Shown one piece after another: positions 1-8,796 of a DNA stretch of 20,510 nt. The stretch is from NCBI GenBank assembly GCA_027600665.1, contig JADGJL010000466.1, positions 1-20,510 of the forward strand, given 5' to 3'. The stretch comes from Irineochytrium annulatum (taxonomy: Eukaryota > Chytridiomycota > Chytridiomycetes > Chytridiales > Chytridiaceae). The translations under genes and the position numbers were made by a program. Position 1 is the first letter of the stretch, and each line of letters starts with the position of its first letter. The notes beneath the pieces were generated by a model that did not search any database, was not told the DNA's origin, and saw only the letters and a program-made list of their open reading frames with translations.

Positions 1-1
1 A

Positions 2-82
2 TTGGGGCGTGGCGGTGCGGGGCCGACGAGTGGGGATGGCGGGCCGTCGAGTCGAGGTGCGGAGTCGACGGGGTCACCTTAA
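2..82 (+). CDS. Possible C-terminal tail of a gene truncated by the left edge
   Basis: The first ~80 bases are strongly G+C-rich, unlike the A+T-rich DNA after about position 120. One plus frame reads a Gly/Ser/Pro-rich, disordered-looking tail (ending in residues ESTGSP) and stops at TAA 80-82. This fits the last codons of a gene lying off the left edge. No domain can be seen, and another frame or a non-coding origin is possible. The call rests only on composition and one open frame. Confidence 0.25.
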   Translation: MGRGGAGPTSGDGGPSSRGAESTGSP

Positions 83-555
83 ACGGTTGCATGTAGTGAC
101 GTGGCGAGCCGGGCAGCTACATCGGAAATATTAACGATCTAGCGCTAGTTCGTAGTATCAGGAACATGTTGGAACCAACATACGCGCGAAGTACACAGTC
201 ATGAGAATCCACCCTTCGCGTTGAGTAAGCCAAAGTAGTTCGATATTGGTGTCTTCTCTGACGAGAAAGACCGCATGAATTTAAGGATAAACTAATGTTG
301 GTACTGAATATATATAATTAATACAAGGTTACGAAATGATTTGCCCTCCCAATAAATTAAGATTAAAAAGGTATTGGATGCCATCAAGTGCGACCAAGAA
401 CAGCACGATTACAAAAATTAAAACCATGGCCAGAAGGTTCCAAAAAATTACATATGTGTGGCAAGTCTATGTGGAGAGTCCCGTAATGGCAGACGGCGCT
501 GACGGAGTTAACAATTCCCGACTGACTATTCAGTCTGGCTTGCATACATCTATCA
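83..555. other. Intergenic, A+T-rich, no gene seen
   Basis: A 473-base stretch left of the F-box gene's stop codon, so it should hold that gene's minus-strand 3' UTR. A plus-strand AATAAA at 351-356 could be a polyadenylation signal but is far from any plus-strand stop. The short open frames here (for example 336-566) have no domain-like composition. No tRNA-like or repeat structure was seen. Confidence 0.6.
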
Positions 556-2196
556 CTAATCGATGATATCAGCACACGGGATAAGATCAACAACCAAACC
601 CACATTAATAAGAATCCTTCTCCCCTCGCTTTGCGTCCTGTTCAACGGTTCTTCGATTCGAGCCAATTGCAACCTCATCCGCTCATACTCGTTCGAGTCA
701 AATCTGCTCCTGCCGCCGGCGAGGCTGAAGCGGAACGTCTTAGCCGAGAATCCGACCTCTATGAAGTGCACTTTCGCAGACGCCAACAGCGGTGTCCTTT
801 GCTCATTGATGATCGCATTGTAGAGGACTCTCGGCAGCGTCCAGTGCCCCTCCTTGCCAGTGCAGCTCGGATCGACATTCATCAGGTGCAGGTGGATGCC
901 CTCCAGCGACGGCAACCCCAAAGCCTCAATGTCCTCCCAGTCAAGCACTGAGAAGCGGCCAAAACCGTGTCCTTGGTTCCAGTACAGGTCGACCTTTCTA
1001 AGGTGCATCAGACGCAACTGTACCTCTAATATGTCGTCATCCTCCATGGTGCTCGGAACACATTCTCGCAGGCGTATTGACAGTTCTCGCAGCCACCGCA
1101 TATTGTTGATAACATTCATTAGTGCGACCAGCCCGTCTAGGTGATACTCCATTGATGACAGCGTGAACCTGGTGATTGATGTCATCGTCTGAAGCCATTG
1201 AGGTGTGTTTGTCGCATCCAGCCGCCCCGCCGAGAACAACTCCAGCGATTCAAGCCGGTTTAGCTGCTTCATTGGCACTGACTCCAGTATCTCCATCTCT
1301 GGGACCATCAGCTTGACGTCTACCAACGTGTCCTTGCAGGCCGTCAGGATCCCGCGTGTCAACTCGCACGCAGCATCGTTATCGAACTGCATGTGGAGCT
1401 GCGTGAGGCGATTCACCGAGCCCGCCACTCGGGCGATCGTCTCGCTCGTGAAGAACGCCGGTAGGTCCTTGCTGAAAATCTGAACACGTCGCAACGTCGC
1501 TCCCTGCGCGATCAAGCACTCCCCCATAGCCTCTAGGTCAATGGAGCCCTCCATGGCACCGAACCCCAACGACTCAACGCCGTGCTGATCCCGCTCGTTC
1601 GTTAGGCAGCTCACGAGCTTCGACATTTCCCCGTCCTCCGACCCTGTCGTCACAAGCTGCAGACAGGGCACCTTACAGCCCAGCTTGCTCATCAAAAGGC
1701 CACCGCTGAGCCCTAGCGCGAGCGAGAGGTGACGAGGTCGCTGCCCTGGGAGGCTGAGGCGCTCGGCCAGAGCCCTGGCCCAAACTTCTCCCGCGCTGAT
1801 CGCGTGCACCCAATCCAGCCTCGTCAGCCACGGCAGCAGGCGATGCGGCTGCACGCAAGTTGGGTCGTTGAGGTCGGCACAGAACAGCCTGCGGATGGAC
1901 CGGAGGTACACACTGAGCCTCCAGTCCACCCCGCATGTTGGTCCGTCATCGCTGCAGATCGGAGGGTCAAACGTCCTCACGTGGTCAAGCAAGAATTTGC
2001 AGGCACCATTTTCCTTATTGTCGACCGACAGGCTCTTAAACGACCAAAGCCTGCTAGCCACCAGTTTGAAGTGGCGTCGGGACAAAAAGAGGCAGTGATA
2101 AAGGACATAGCGATCCGAAATCTGGGCAGGGTTAAGCTGACGAAGGATTTGGATCTTTATGTCGTCGAGGATTCGGGCGTCGTCGAATACGAGCAT
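556..2196 (-). CDS. F-box-like / leucine-rich repeat protein, single exon
   Basis: Intronless frame of 546 codons. The start is the ATG at 2196, the first ATG after an in-frame upstream TAA. Residues ~1-60 look like a degenerate F-box helix bundle: an 'ILDDIKIQILRQL' opening, then a 'FLSRRHFKLVASRLW' segment of the type that follows F-box helices. The rest is Leu-rich with irregular LRR-like periodicity (for example 'LNRLESLELFSAG', 'HLRKVDLYW', 'LPSLEGIHLHLM'), matching the substrate-recognition part of F-box/LRR proteins. In that family the F-box binds Skp1 in an SCF ubiquitin ligase; here that role is inferred. A plain LRR protein without Skp1 binding is possible because the F-box is weak. 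The gene is divergent from the PH-domain gene. Confidence 0.7.
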   Translation of the reverse strand: MLVFDDARILDDIKIQILRQLNPAQISDRYVLYHCLFLSRRHFKLVASRLWSFKSLSVDNKENGACKFLLDHVRTFDPPICSDDGPTCGVDWRLSVYLRSIRRLFCADLNDPTCVQPHRLLPWLTRLDWVHAISAGEVWARALAERLSLPGQRPRHLSLALGLSGGLLMSKLGCKVPCLQLVTTGSEDGEMSKLVSCLTNERDQHGVESLGFGAMEGSIDLEAMGECLIAQGATLRRVQIFSKDLPAFFTSETIARVAGSVNRLTQLHMQFDNDAACELTRGILTACKDTLVDVKLMVPEMEILESVPMKQLNRLESLELFSAGRLDATNTPQWLQTMTSITRFTLSSMEYHLDGLVALMNVINNMRWLRELSIRLRECVPSTMEDDDILEVQLRLMHLRKVDLYWNQGHGFGRFSVLDWEDIEALGLPSLEGIHLHLMNVDPSCTGKEGHWTLPRVLYNAIINEQRTPLLASAKVHFIEVGFSAKTFRFSLAGGRSRFDSNEYERMRLQLARIEEPLNRTQSEGRRILINVGLVVDLIPCADIID

Positions 2197-2648
2197 GATG
2201 ATAGGAACCTGTGGTACCAACTGATCAGAAGCTTAAAACACAAAAAAAAGGGTTGCCGCTACTATAACCCACGTTCAAGCTATCGGCTACCGGTTTGCGA
2301 GATAAACGGACGCCTCCGACCGTGGTTGAAAGAGCGATCTGTCGGGGTGGCTTCTGTCGGCGGAGAGGTTGACTTCGGATCGCTGATTCGAAGGATAACT
2401 AACGATGATGAGGAGATGGGCCCGGGGTACTGCTCGGTACGCTTCTCGATGCGGTGCGCTGTGCGTAGTAGCGAAGAAGTTGGCAGGGCTCGCAATCCCG
2501 AGAACCACCAAAACCACACCAAGGATCGTTTTGTTGAGTCGCGGAGTTGAATGAATGACGAGGAGTCTGTCAAAAAAAGCTTCCCAACGTCACCTTTGCA
2601 GCAAGCGACCTCGTCCCGGCCTTCTCTCCGGCATTCATCAGCGCCAAG
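2197..2648. promoter_or_regulatory. Divergent intergenic region, F-box gene / PH-domain gene
   Basis: 452 bases between the start codons of two divergent genes, so it must carry both 5' UTRs and promoters. I see no clear TATA box or repeated operator. Short open frames on both strands here (for example 2280-2573 minus) show no domain-like features and are read as chance. Confidence 0.5.
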
Positions 2649-5038
2649 ATGGAGGCAAACCCGATTCTGACTTCGGGCTTCCTGAAGATCCGGGTCGCCC
2701 GCCGCTCGTCGTCCTCGATCAGCTCAAGCTTGCCGACGGCCTTCTCTCTCCCCCCCGCCCCATCTGCAACCTCGGAGAAGTACGTCGTCCTATGCCAGCC
2801 CACCACCGTCGGCAGCTGCACGGACCTCTTCGCTGAGATTCATAATAACATTTCGACCCGTGAAACCCTATGGCGGCTGTCCCTAGCGCCAGACTCAGAA
2901 ACCTCCGTCATGTCTTTGGGACAGATCATGAAGGGTAACGAGCGCTCTCGGCGGATCCGCGGAACGAAGCACTGACGACGGCTTCTTCATATAGCTGCGG
3001 TGAACCGGTCACCCCTTTTGATTATCATTGGCAACCGGAATGCAATCGAATACTATCATCTGGACGACGTCGTCAATGTCCTCGATGAGGTGAGCTTTTC
3101 AACGTCGTTTATATTAAGCCTCACACGGTCTTTCAGTCTGCGTCGAAATCTCCCGGCAACATCGTCCTTCAGTTCCGTCCCAGCGGCAACGATATACGTC
3201 TCGCAGCCGGCGACTCAAAAGCGTACCTGAGATGGATTGAGGCCCTGCAAAAGGCATTGAAGCTCAGCGCCGCTCGTTCCCGGGAATTGACTTTAAGTCG
3301 TGTGGCGAGGATGAGCTCCTCTGGCCGCGATTCGCCAGTATCGAGCGCAACGACAGAACGTCCCGCCATTGACGGTGTCCGGAAGGACTCGCAGACGGCC
3401 AGGTGGGTTGCGGACCAGGGCTCCCATGGTAGGAACCTGGTCAACGCGTCGCCGGGTTCATCCCTGGAAATAGAGGCCGCACGCCGGGCGACCGCTTCTG
3501 CTGCAAACCAACCAGGCGCCTACGGGTCCCTCCCACGCAACCTCATGCAGGACATGACGGGCCCGGCTCAACAACCGCCACAACCTCATCAACTTGCAAT
3601 GGTCTACAACTATGATGGCCGCCAACTTGGCGACCTGAGACGCTCGGCCGAAGTGGGCCGTGGGGCGGCGATGGCAAATCCGGCTGATTACCGAGACTCG
3701 ATGGTGTCAAACACGTTCTCGTGGCGGTCAGGGGCGACGTGGACCGTTGAGGGGTCCGGTTCACCCCGGGTACTTGAGATGTCGCCTTTAAGGACGGTGA
3801 ACGAAGCGGATGGAGCCGATGCGACGGCGGGTGCGGAGGGCTTTGGGGACGGGACTCCGCCGCTCGCGGCGGTCATGCTTCCGGACAGCGCCACTGGGAC
3901 GAAAGGTGCTGGCGTGCAGGCGGAGGAAGTTACTGCGGCGCTTTTGAGAGTGAAAGAGAAGCACGAGGCCAATGCCGGCGAGGCGACAGAACAAAGGCCG
4001 AGGAACGGGACGCTTAAGCGCCTTACGCAATGGCTCGGTGCTTCGTCTATGTCGACACTTGAGATGGATACTGAGGGGACCTCTCCTGTTCCTTCACCGA
4101 ACAAACCCTCTGCCCCGCCCTCAACACCCGAAGCTGTCCCTGAGCAGCCTCGGCCAACCGTTCAAGTGGCGGCCCCGATGGTCATCGTATTGCCACCGAC
4201 ACCGAGTACACCTACACAAAAATTATCGCCTCCGCTAGCGTCGCCACAACCGGACGAGACGAGGCCGGTGTCGCCTAAGCCTGTCTTTACGCGGAGACCC
4301 ACGTCACCTGCACCACCGGCGAGGGATCCCGTGGCGCCTCGGGGTCTTAAGCGGCTCAGCCTCATGTTCAAGTCTTCCAAGTCGCCGACGCCGTCGCCGC
4401 TCGCACCGGTGGCGTCACCTCGGCCGTCGGTAGCGGATATAAAGACGGCTTCGGCCCAACCGTCGGTTGCTGAGGAGACGCCGGTGTCGGAGACGAGTGG
4501 TGGCCCAGTGGTCGGGGATGTGATTGAGGACGCAGCAGACCAATGTGTCGATCCTATCGCGACGGCGTCTTCGATTGTTGCAACGGAGACGGCACCAGTT
4601 GCGCAATGCGCGACGGAGGTCACTAAAGAGGACCACTCGGTAATGGCGGATGTGGCTCATGTCATGGCGGCCGTAGAGGACATGGAAGCTGTACCTCGGC
4701 CTTCGAAGCCCCTGCCGACTCTTCCAGAGTCGCACGTGGTGACCGAGACGGTGGTTTCGCAGGTTGTGGAGACGAATTTGTCATTGACGGCCCAGATTCC
4801 GTCCGTTGTCGATGCAGTAAACACGTCGACCACGACGCTAGCTGAGGAGGAACTGCCGTCTCTGCCGATAAAGGAGGAACTGCCGTCTCTGCCGGCAGAG
4901 GAGGAGACGGTTGGTCTGCCAGCGGAGGTGGCAGCCGTCAAGTCCGAGGTTGCTGCTGCGCCAAGGAAGCCTGGTTTTGCCCTTTTCTCGAAAGATAAGG
5001 TGAAAGGGTGGGGTAATTTCTCAGCGAAGCAGTCATAG
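2649..5038 (+). CDS. PH-domain protein with long disordered Pro/Ser/Thr-rich tail
   Basis: Three exons: 2649-2934, 2995-3089, 3137-5038 (introns 60 and 47 nt, all phases agree), giving 760 aa. Residues ~8-169 form a pleckstrin-homology domain: strand 1 'SGFLKIR', strand 2 'KYVVLCQ', later strands 'LLIIIG' and 'NIVLQF', and the closing helix 'AYLRWIEALQKALK' with the invariant PH tryptophan. A Ser-rich insertion sits between strands 1 and 2. The rest is low-complexity, rich in SP/TP, with a tandem repeat (EELPSLP twice) and a basic C-terminus. PH domains bind phosphoinositides or proteins at membranes, so a membrane adaptor role is inferred. No catalytic domain is visible. It converges with the membrane-protein gene on its right. 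Confidence 0.8.
4847..4894 (+). repeat. 21-bp exact tandem repeat inside the PH-protein tail
   Basis: A 21-base unit encoding EELPSLP occurs at 4847-4867 and again at 4874-4894, a 27-base period, in frame. A diverged third partial copy (EEETVGLP) follows. It is probably a recent in-frame duplication in a disordered region. Confidence 0.85.
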
Positions 5039-5243
5039 ATAAATGAGGCGTATAGAGTTTTAGATTACATGGACATTCGCGTTTATCGAACATATTGCGA
5101 TTTCTTTTCTCTTGCTATCATTGAGATATCGTCACTGCAGAGTTCCTTCTGATTAATATCGATTTTACTTCAGAGTTGTTCCTACATGCGCATTTCATTG
5201 CTAATCAACGCTGATTTATATATATTCAGTATTTTAGGTTTAG

Positions 5244-5947
5244 TTAAGCGCCCTTCAGCTTATACCGGCTCCCTTCCAACGTCACAAGGCCTGCGTCAAC
5301 ATCCTTTACTGACTTCATGACCGACAACACCACCAGCGCCAACCCCAAAGGCGAGCTGTACAGAATTAACACACCCCACCCTCCAACCCCATGCTCCCCC
5401 TTAAACACACCCTCATGCCACAGCCAGAGCAGAAGCAGCGGCACGGCCGACGCGGCGATCGACGCCACCTGCAGCGGCACAGCGTACTTAGCGAGCGCTA
5501 GCACGATGGCTGGCGGCGTTGCTGCGCCCGTCGGCGCGCCCTCCTTTCGCACAAACGGGATCTCCGGCGTGGCCGCGTGCAGGCTCACGGTCGTGAGCGC
5601 GACGCCCGCCGCCGAGGCCAGGCATGCTAGCGCGTGAGGGGTCGAGACTTCCGCGCCAAGTGGGTCGTGGAGGGACACGGCGGAGACGGCTGAAAGGGCG
5701 AGAAAGAAGATGCTGAGGAAGGACGAGAGGATGGAGAGGAGCATCTGTGAAATACGCGGTTAGCCGAGGCGGAAGTTTAGAAGGGAACTGTTACCTTGAA
5801 GGATGAGTTGGCGATGTCGTTTTTTAACTTGATGTCCTCGATGAGCTGGTCCTGCTGCTGTTCGTCCAGGGCTTCCGCCGGGAGGCCGCCGTCGCCGGCG
5901 CCGGTCTCTGCGACGAACGTGGCCCTCTTCTTCGTGGACATCGACAT
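5244..5947 (-). CDS. Four-helix membrane protein of unknown family
   Basis: Two exons on the minus strand, 5795-5947 and 5244-5744, with a 50-nt phase-0 intron (GTAAC..CAG), give 217 aa. Residues 1-51 are soluble and acidic/Gln-rich with no signal peptide; a second ATG lies two codons in. Four hydrophobic stretches follow at about 52-74, 87-107, 128-160 (long, possibly a hairpin) and 171-194. The C-terminus is short and basic (YKLKGA). This predicts an integral membrane protein. There are no transporter or enzyme motifs, and I do not recognise the family. It lies 187 bp upstream of the 3' end of the splicing-factor gene on the same strand. Confidence 0.75.
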
Positions 5948-6134
5948 GATCTCTGAAATTGACCTCGTAACTGAACCTGTTATCTAGGCACCCTAAATCT
6001 TACACGTTGAGGAGGCTATGCATGCACGCGCCTAGGATACGTGTACTTCCAGCAAAGCAAATATCATTATCATTATCAGTTAACACTATTCGATCAGGCT
6101 CCACAGGGTCTGCTTGACAACCACGACATTCCAG

Positions 6135-7498
6135 CTAATGATCTGGGGGAACCAAGTTCCCGTCCCTTGCGTCCTTATCTCCGTCACCATTAAGCTTGAT
6201 CAAATCCTTCTCACCCCCATGTCGGTCCTCTTTCGGCTCCCGGTCTCCCTCACGACCACGTCTTCCATCCCTACGCCTCGACTCGTCACCTTCCCTCGGC
6301 TCCCGGCCCCCATCACGAGCTCGGTGGCCGTTCCTCCCGTCCCGGTCCGCTTCAATGCGAGACCGGTCGTCTCGCCCACCGCGTTCGCGTTCCCTCCTGT
6401 CCATATCGCGGTCGTCGTCCCGATCCCGATTCCGGCGGCGGTCCGAATCCTCACGGTCCCGGTCGCGCCGGTCACGATCGCGGTCGCGGTCACGACGATC
6501 GTGCTGGTCCCGGTGGCGATCGCGGTCCCGATCGTCGCGGGGCCGGTCGCCGCGCCGGTCCGAGTACGAGTCACGATCTCCCCGCGGGCGGTCGCGATCA
6601 CCCCGTTCTCTTTCACGGAGTCGGTTGTAATCACGATCCCTCTCGCGATCCCTATCACGGTCCCCGCCGCCGCTGTCTCTATCGTGGTAACGTTCACGGT
6701 CGCGGTCCACGGGCGGACCCGAATGCCGCCCCACAGGTCCATCCGCTCGGGGCCTTTCGTACTTTGCCTGCATTCCTTGCTCCAGCGCCGACATTGGCTT
6801 CACCTAGCAATTGTAAGATTACGCAAAAGCGCAAACATCTTACAATGTCTTTGGCCTTCTCCGTCATCTTCGCCTTATCATTTGCAAGCTTATCCGCCTC
6901 AGCGCGACTCCGAATGATCTCCATCTTCTTCTCGTCCAAGAACTGCTGCGGGATGCCGTACGGTGATGACTGAGCCGACAGAAGGAGGATCCACAACTGC
7001 TCTACGAACATCTGCGTTTTGCCTTCCAAGAAGCCCGTGAGATTGATGTGTAAATCCTTCGGGTCTACTTTCTGTTGTTGGGAGGGAGAAATAGAGCCTT
7101 AACTTCTGCGCACGTTTCATGACAATTCAAGCAAGTGGGCGCAGCGTTTCCCCAAAGTGCGATTTCTCTCAAGTGTAAAGTGAGACAAAAACGCAAGAAG
7201 GCATTCGCGAAGATTTCATCGGGTAACAAACCTCTGCTTCCAGCAACTCGAAGACGTAGCCGACCACCAAGTCGTCGTCCAACCCGACGATTTCAACCAC
7301 TTTCTTGGTTATCCACGGCTTCATTGCTTCCAATTTGACTTTCTTCATGTCGACCTAATTCAAGATCAACATTTGAAATAACCAAGATGACAGTACCTTT
7401 GAGTTGTAAACCTTCGGGAAGTTCATGGACTTCATTAGCTTCTTCTGCTTGTCCGCGAACCGCGAATCCTGATCCATGCTCGCACCCTGGGATGACAT
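6135..7498 (-). CDS. SRRM1: SRRM1/SRm160-like PWI-domain splicing co-activator
   Basis: Four minus-strand exons: 7397-7498, 7232-7354, 6844-7071, 6135-6803 (introns 42, 160 and 40 nt, all phase 0), giving 373 aa. The start at 7498 directly follows an in-frame TAA; a second ATG is at 7477. Residues ~8-125 match the N-terminus of SRm160: 'QDSRFADKQKKLMK', then a PWI domain with 'MKPWITKKVVEIVG', 'HINLTGFLEGK' and 'LWILLLSAQSSPYGIP'. The family binds nucleic acid through the PWI domain and works with SR proteins in pre-mRNA splicing and 3' processing in the nucleus. The last ~220 residues are almost pure D/E-R dipeptides in place of the RS repeats of animal SRRM1. The intron between exons 2 and 3 is by far the longest in the window. 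Confidence 0.88.
6200..6740 (-). repeat. Degenerate Asp/Glu-Arg dipeptide repeat tract
   Basis: This part of the SRRM1-like last exon is built from repeated GAC/GAT/GAG + CGN codon pairs (DR/ER units). The DNA is correspondingly repetitive (gcgatc / cggtcc / gtcacg motifs on the plus strand). The period is about 6 bp with many substitutions. It also creates long spurious open frames in other frames, including an Arg/Ser-rich one on the plus strand. Confidence 0.85.
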
Positions 7499-7689
7499 TT
7501 AGAACTCTTCCCTGCTGTTCAAACTCGCCTTGAAGAATCCTGCATCTCCCATTGCGAATCGAGCCGCAACCGAAGTTTGAGTTGAATGATTATTCTCGTG
7601 TCAGACAAATTGACGACCAATAAGCCAGAGCCAGATTCTTCAAGCTATAGGACATCAGTGATTTTAAGCCAATGCTCCTTATTATTTTG

Positions 7690-7729
7690 ACAGTTTAATA
7701 GGGTTTTTTTTTTCACAGTTCAATAGGGT
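7690..7729 (+). repeat. Short near-direct repeat flanking a poly-T run
   Basis: A 15-base unit (acagttYaatagggt) occurs at 7690-7704 and 7715-7729 with one mismatch, separated by about ten bases of mostly T. It lies in the 288-bp gap between the SRRM1-like start and the stop of the next minus-strand gene. It may be a small slippage duplication; no function is assigned. Confidence 0.75.
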
Positions 7730-7786
7730 ATATGGGTAATACTCCAAAAAGTTCACCGGAAAAGCTGAACAGCGGCGTTGCCGAAA

Positions 7787-8618
7787 TCAGTAGAGGTAGT
7801 TCGCTACTACAGCATCCCAGGCTTCGAATTCGCTATCGATCTTTCCCAACCGAAGCGACAACAAGCGAAGCGACAATGCGTTTTGAATGGCGGCCCTGTA
7901 TGTTTAAGTCAGTTCCAAAAGTAAGGATTTACTTGAGCGAAAACACCAACGCAATAAACTTCTTCATTGCCAGGTCGCTTAAACCAGCATTCGCAACCTC
8001 CTTGCCCGTCGACCTATTAATCGCAGCGGCTTGCTCGCAGCTTTCCCTCAACACTTGCAGGGAGCCCAGCAATGATTCCAACTCACGCTCGATGTGTTGT
8101 CGGCCATTCTGCAAGCTTTCCCACGCCGAGGCTGCAAGTAAGTTGTGTTGAGGACTCTAAACCCGTCCAACCTAATATCGGAAGATTTCTCATCAGCTCT
8201 GGCCGCGAAATGATCACGAAAGGTGACTGCAAGTTTTTATCGGCCGAGGCCGAAAGTTGGTGCAGTGTGCGTTCAATAACCTTTCAGGCTTTAGCACATC
8301 AAAGCAGAGGAGACGACGAACTTGCTCTCGCCAGAGCGCTTCCAAATGCATCGTCGTGAGAGAATCGATGCGCTTGGCGCACTTGGCAACCTCAGCGATG
8401 AGGTTCGCCTCGGCGTCCTTTTGCATCTCCAAAAAGTATTGATTTACGTAAACGTCCGGCACAGTGAGCATAGGTTCCAAGTGCGGAAACCACGCGAGGT
8501 CTACCCAAGATTTATCAGGAGAACCGGTTGTCGAGGTGTTCGCGGTGCCTGACCGCGCCTCTCCGGTTGTCGGGTCGAAAGGACACAGGCTTTCGGTCTC
8601 AATGCACGAGCAGAGCAT
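7787..8618 (-). CDS. Unidentified helical/coiled-coil protein, 237 aa
   Basis: Four minus-strand exons: 8322-8618, 8172-8280, 7933-8131, 7787-7895. Introns are 41, 40 and 37 nt; phases 0, 1 and 2 all agree and the reading closes at TGA 7787-7789. The start is the ATG at 8618. Residues 1-45 are Cys/Ser/Thr-rich (opening 'MLCSCIE'). From ~55 onward the protein is almost wholly amphipathic helix, including 'HIERELESLLGSLQVLRESC'. No signal peptide, membrane segment or catalytic motif is seen. Size and composition resemble small subunits of coiled-coil complexes (kinetochore, BLOC/BORC-type), but no family could be assigned. An alternative phase-0 splice around exon 3 (donor at 8206, acceptor before codon AAT) is also open. 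The gene is divergent from the RhoGAP gene. Confidence 0.6.
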
Positions 8619-8796
8619 CACTGGGCCGCGACGTCGCCCCGGCTCCGACCCTCTCTAGCGGTGGATCTCACGCAGCCAGTTGGCGGACTAGGGAAATTTG
8701 ACGATCTCAATCGTGAAGCCAGCAATACAACGGATGAGGACGGCATCGCGGCCGGAACTATATTAACCACGATCGTCGAGGGCCGTCTGTAGGCGA
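8619..8796. promoter_or_regulatory. Divergent intergenic region, helical protein / RhoGAP gene
   Basis: 178 bases separate the start codons of these divergent genes, so the two promoters must be shared or overlapping. A TATATTAA element at 8759-8766 is only about 30 bases from the RhoGAP ATG. That is too close to act as a conventional TATA box unless the 5' UTR is almost absent. Confidence 0.45.

Noticed and set aside
336..566. Small 76-aa plus-strand frame in the left intergenic region
   Set aside because: A+T-rich, no domain, overlaps the end of the F-box gene, no splice partners.
1729..2550. 273-aa plus-strand open frame
   Set aside because: Mostly antisense to the F-box-like gene and runs into the divergent promoter; no domain-like content.
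6196..6630. Plus-strand open frame with a striking RS-dipeptide repeat (144 aa) and an overlapping 267-aa Val/Pro/Ile-rich frame
   Set aside because: Both are antisense shadows of the Asp/Glu-Arg repeat in the SRRM1-like last exon. The minus strand has the PWI domain, matching splice sites and family match.
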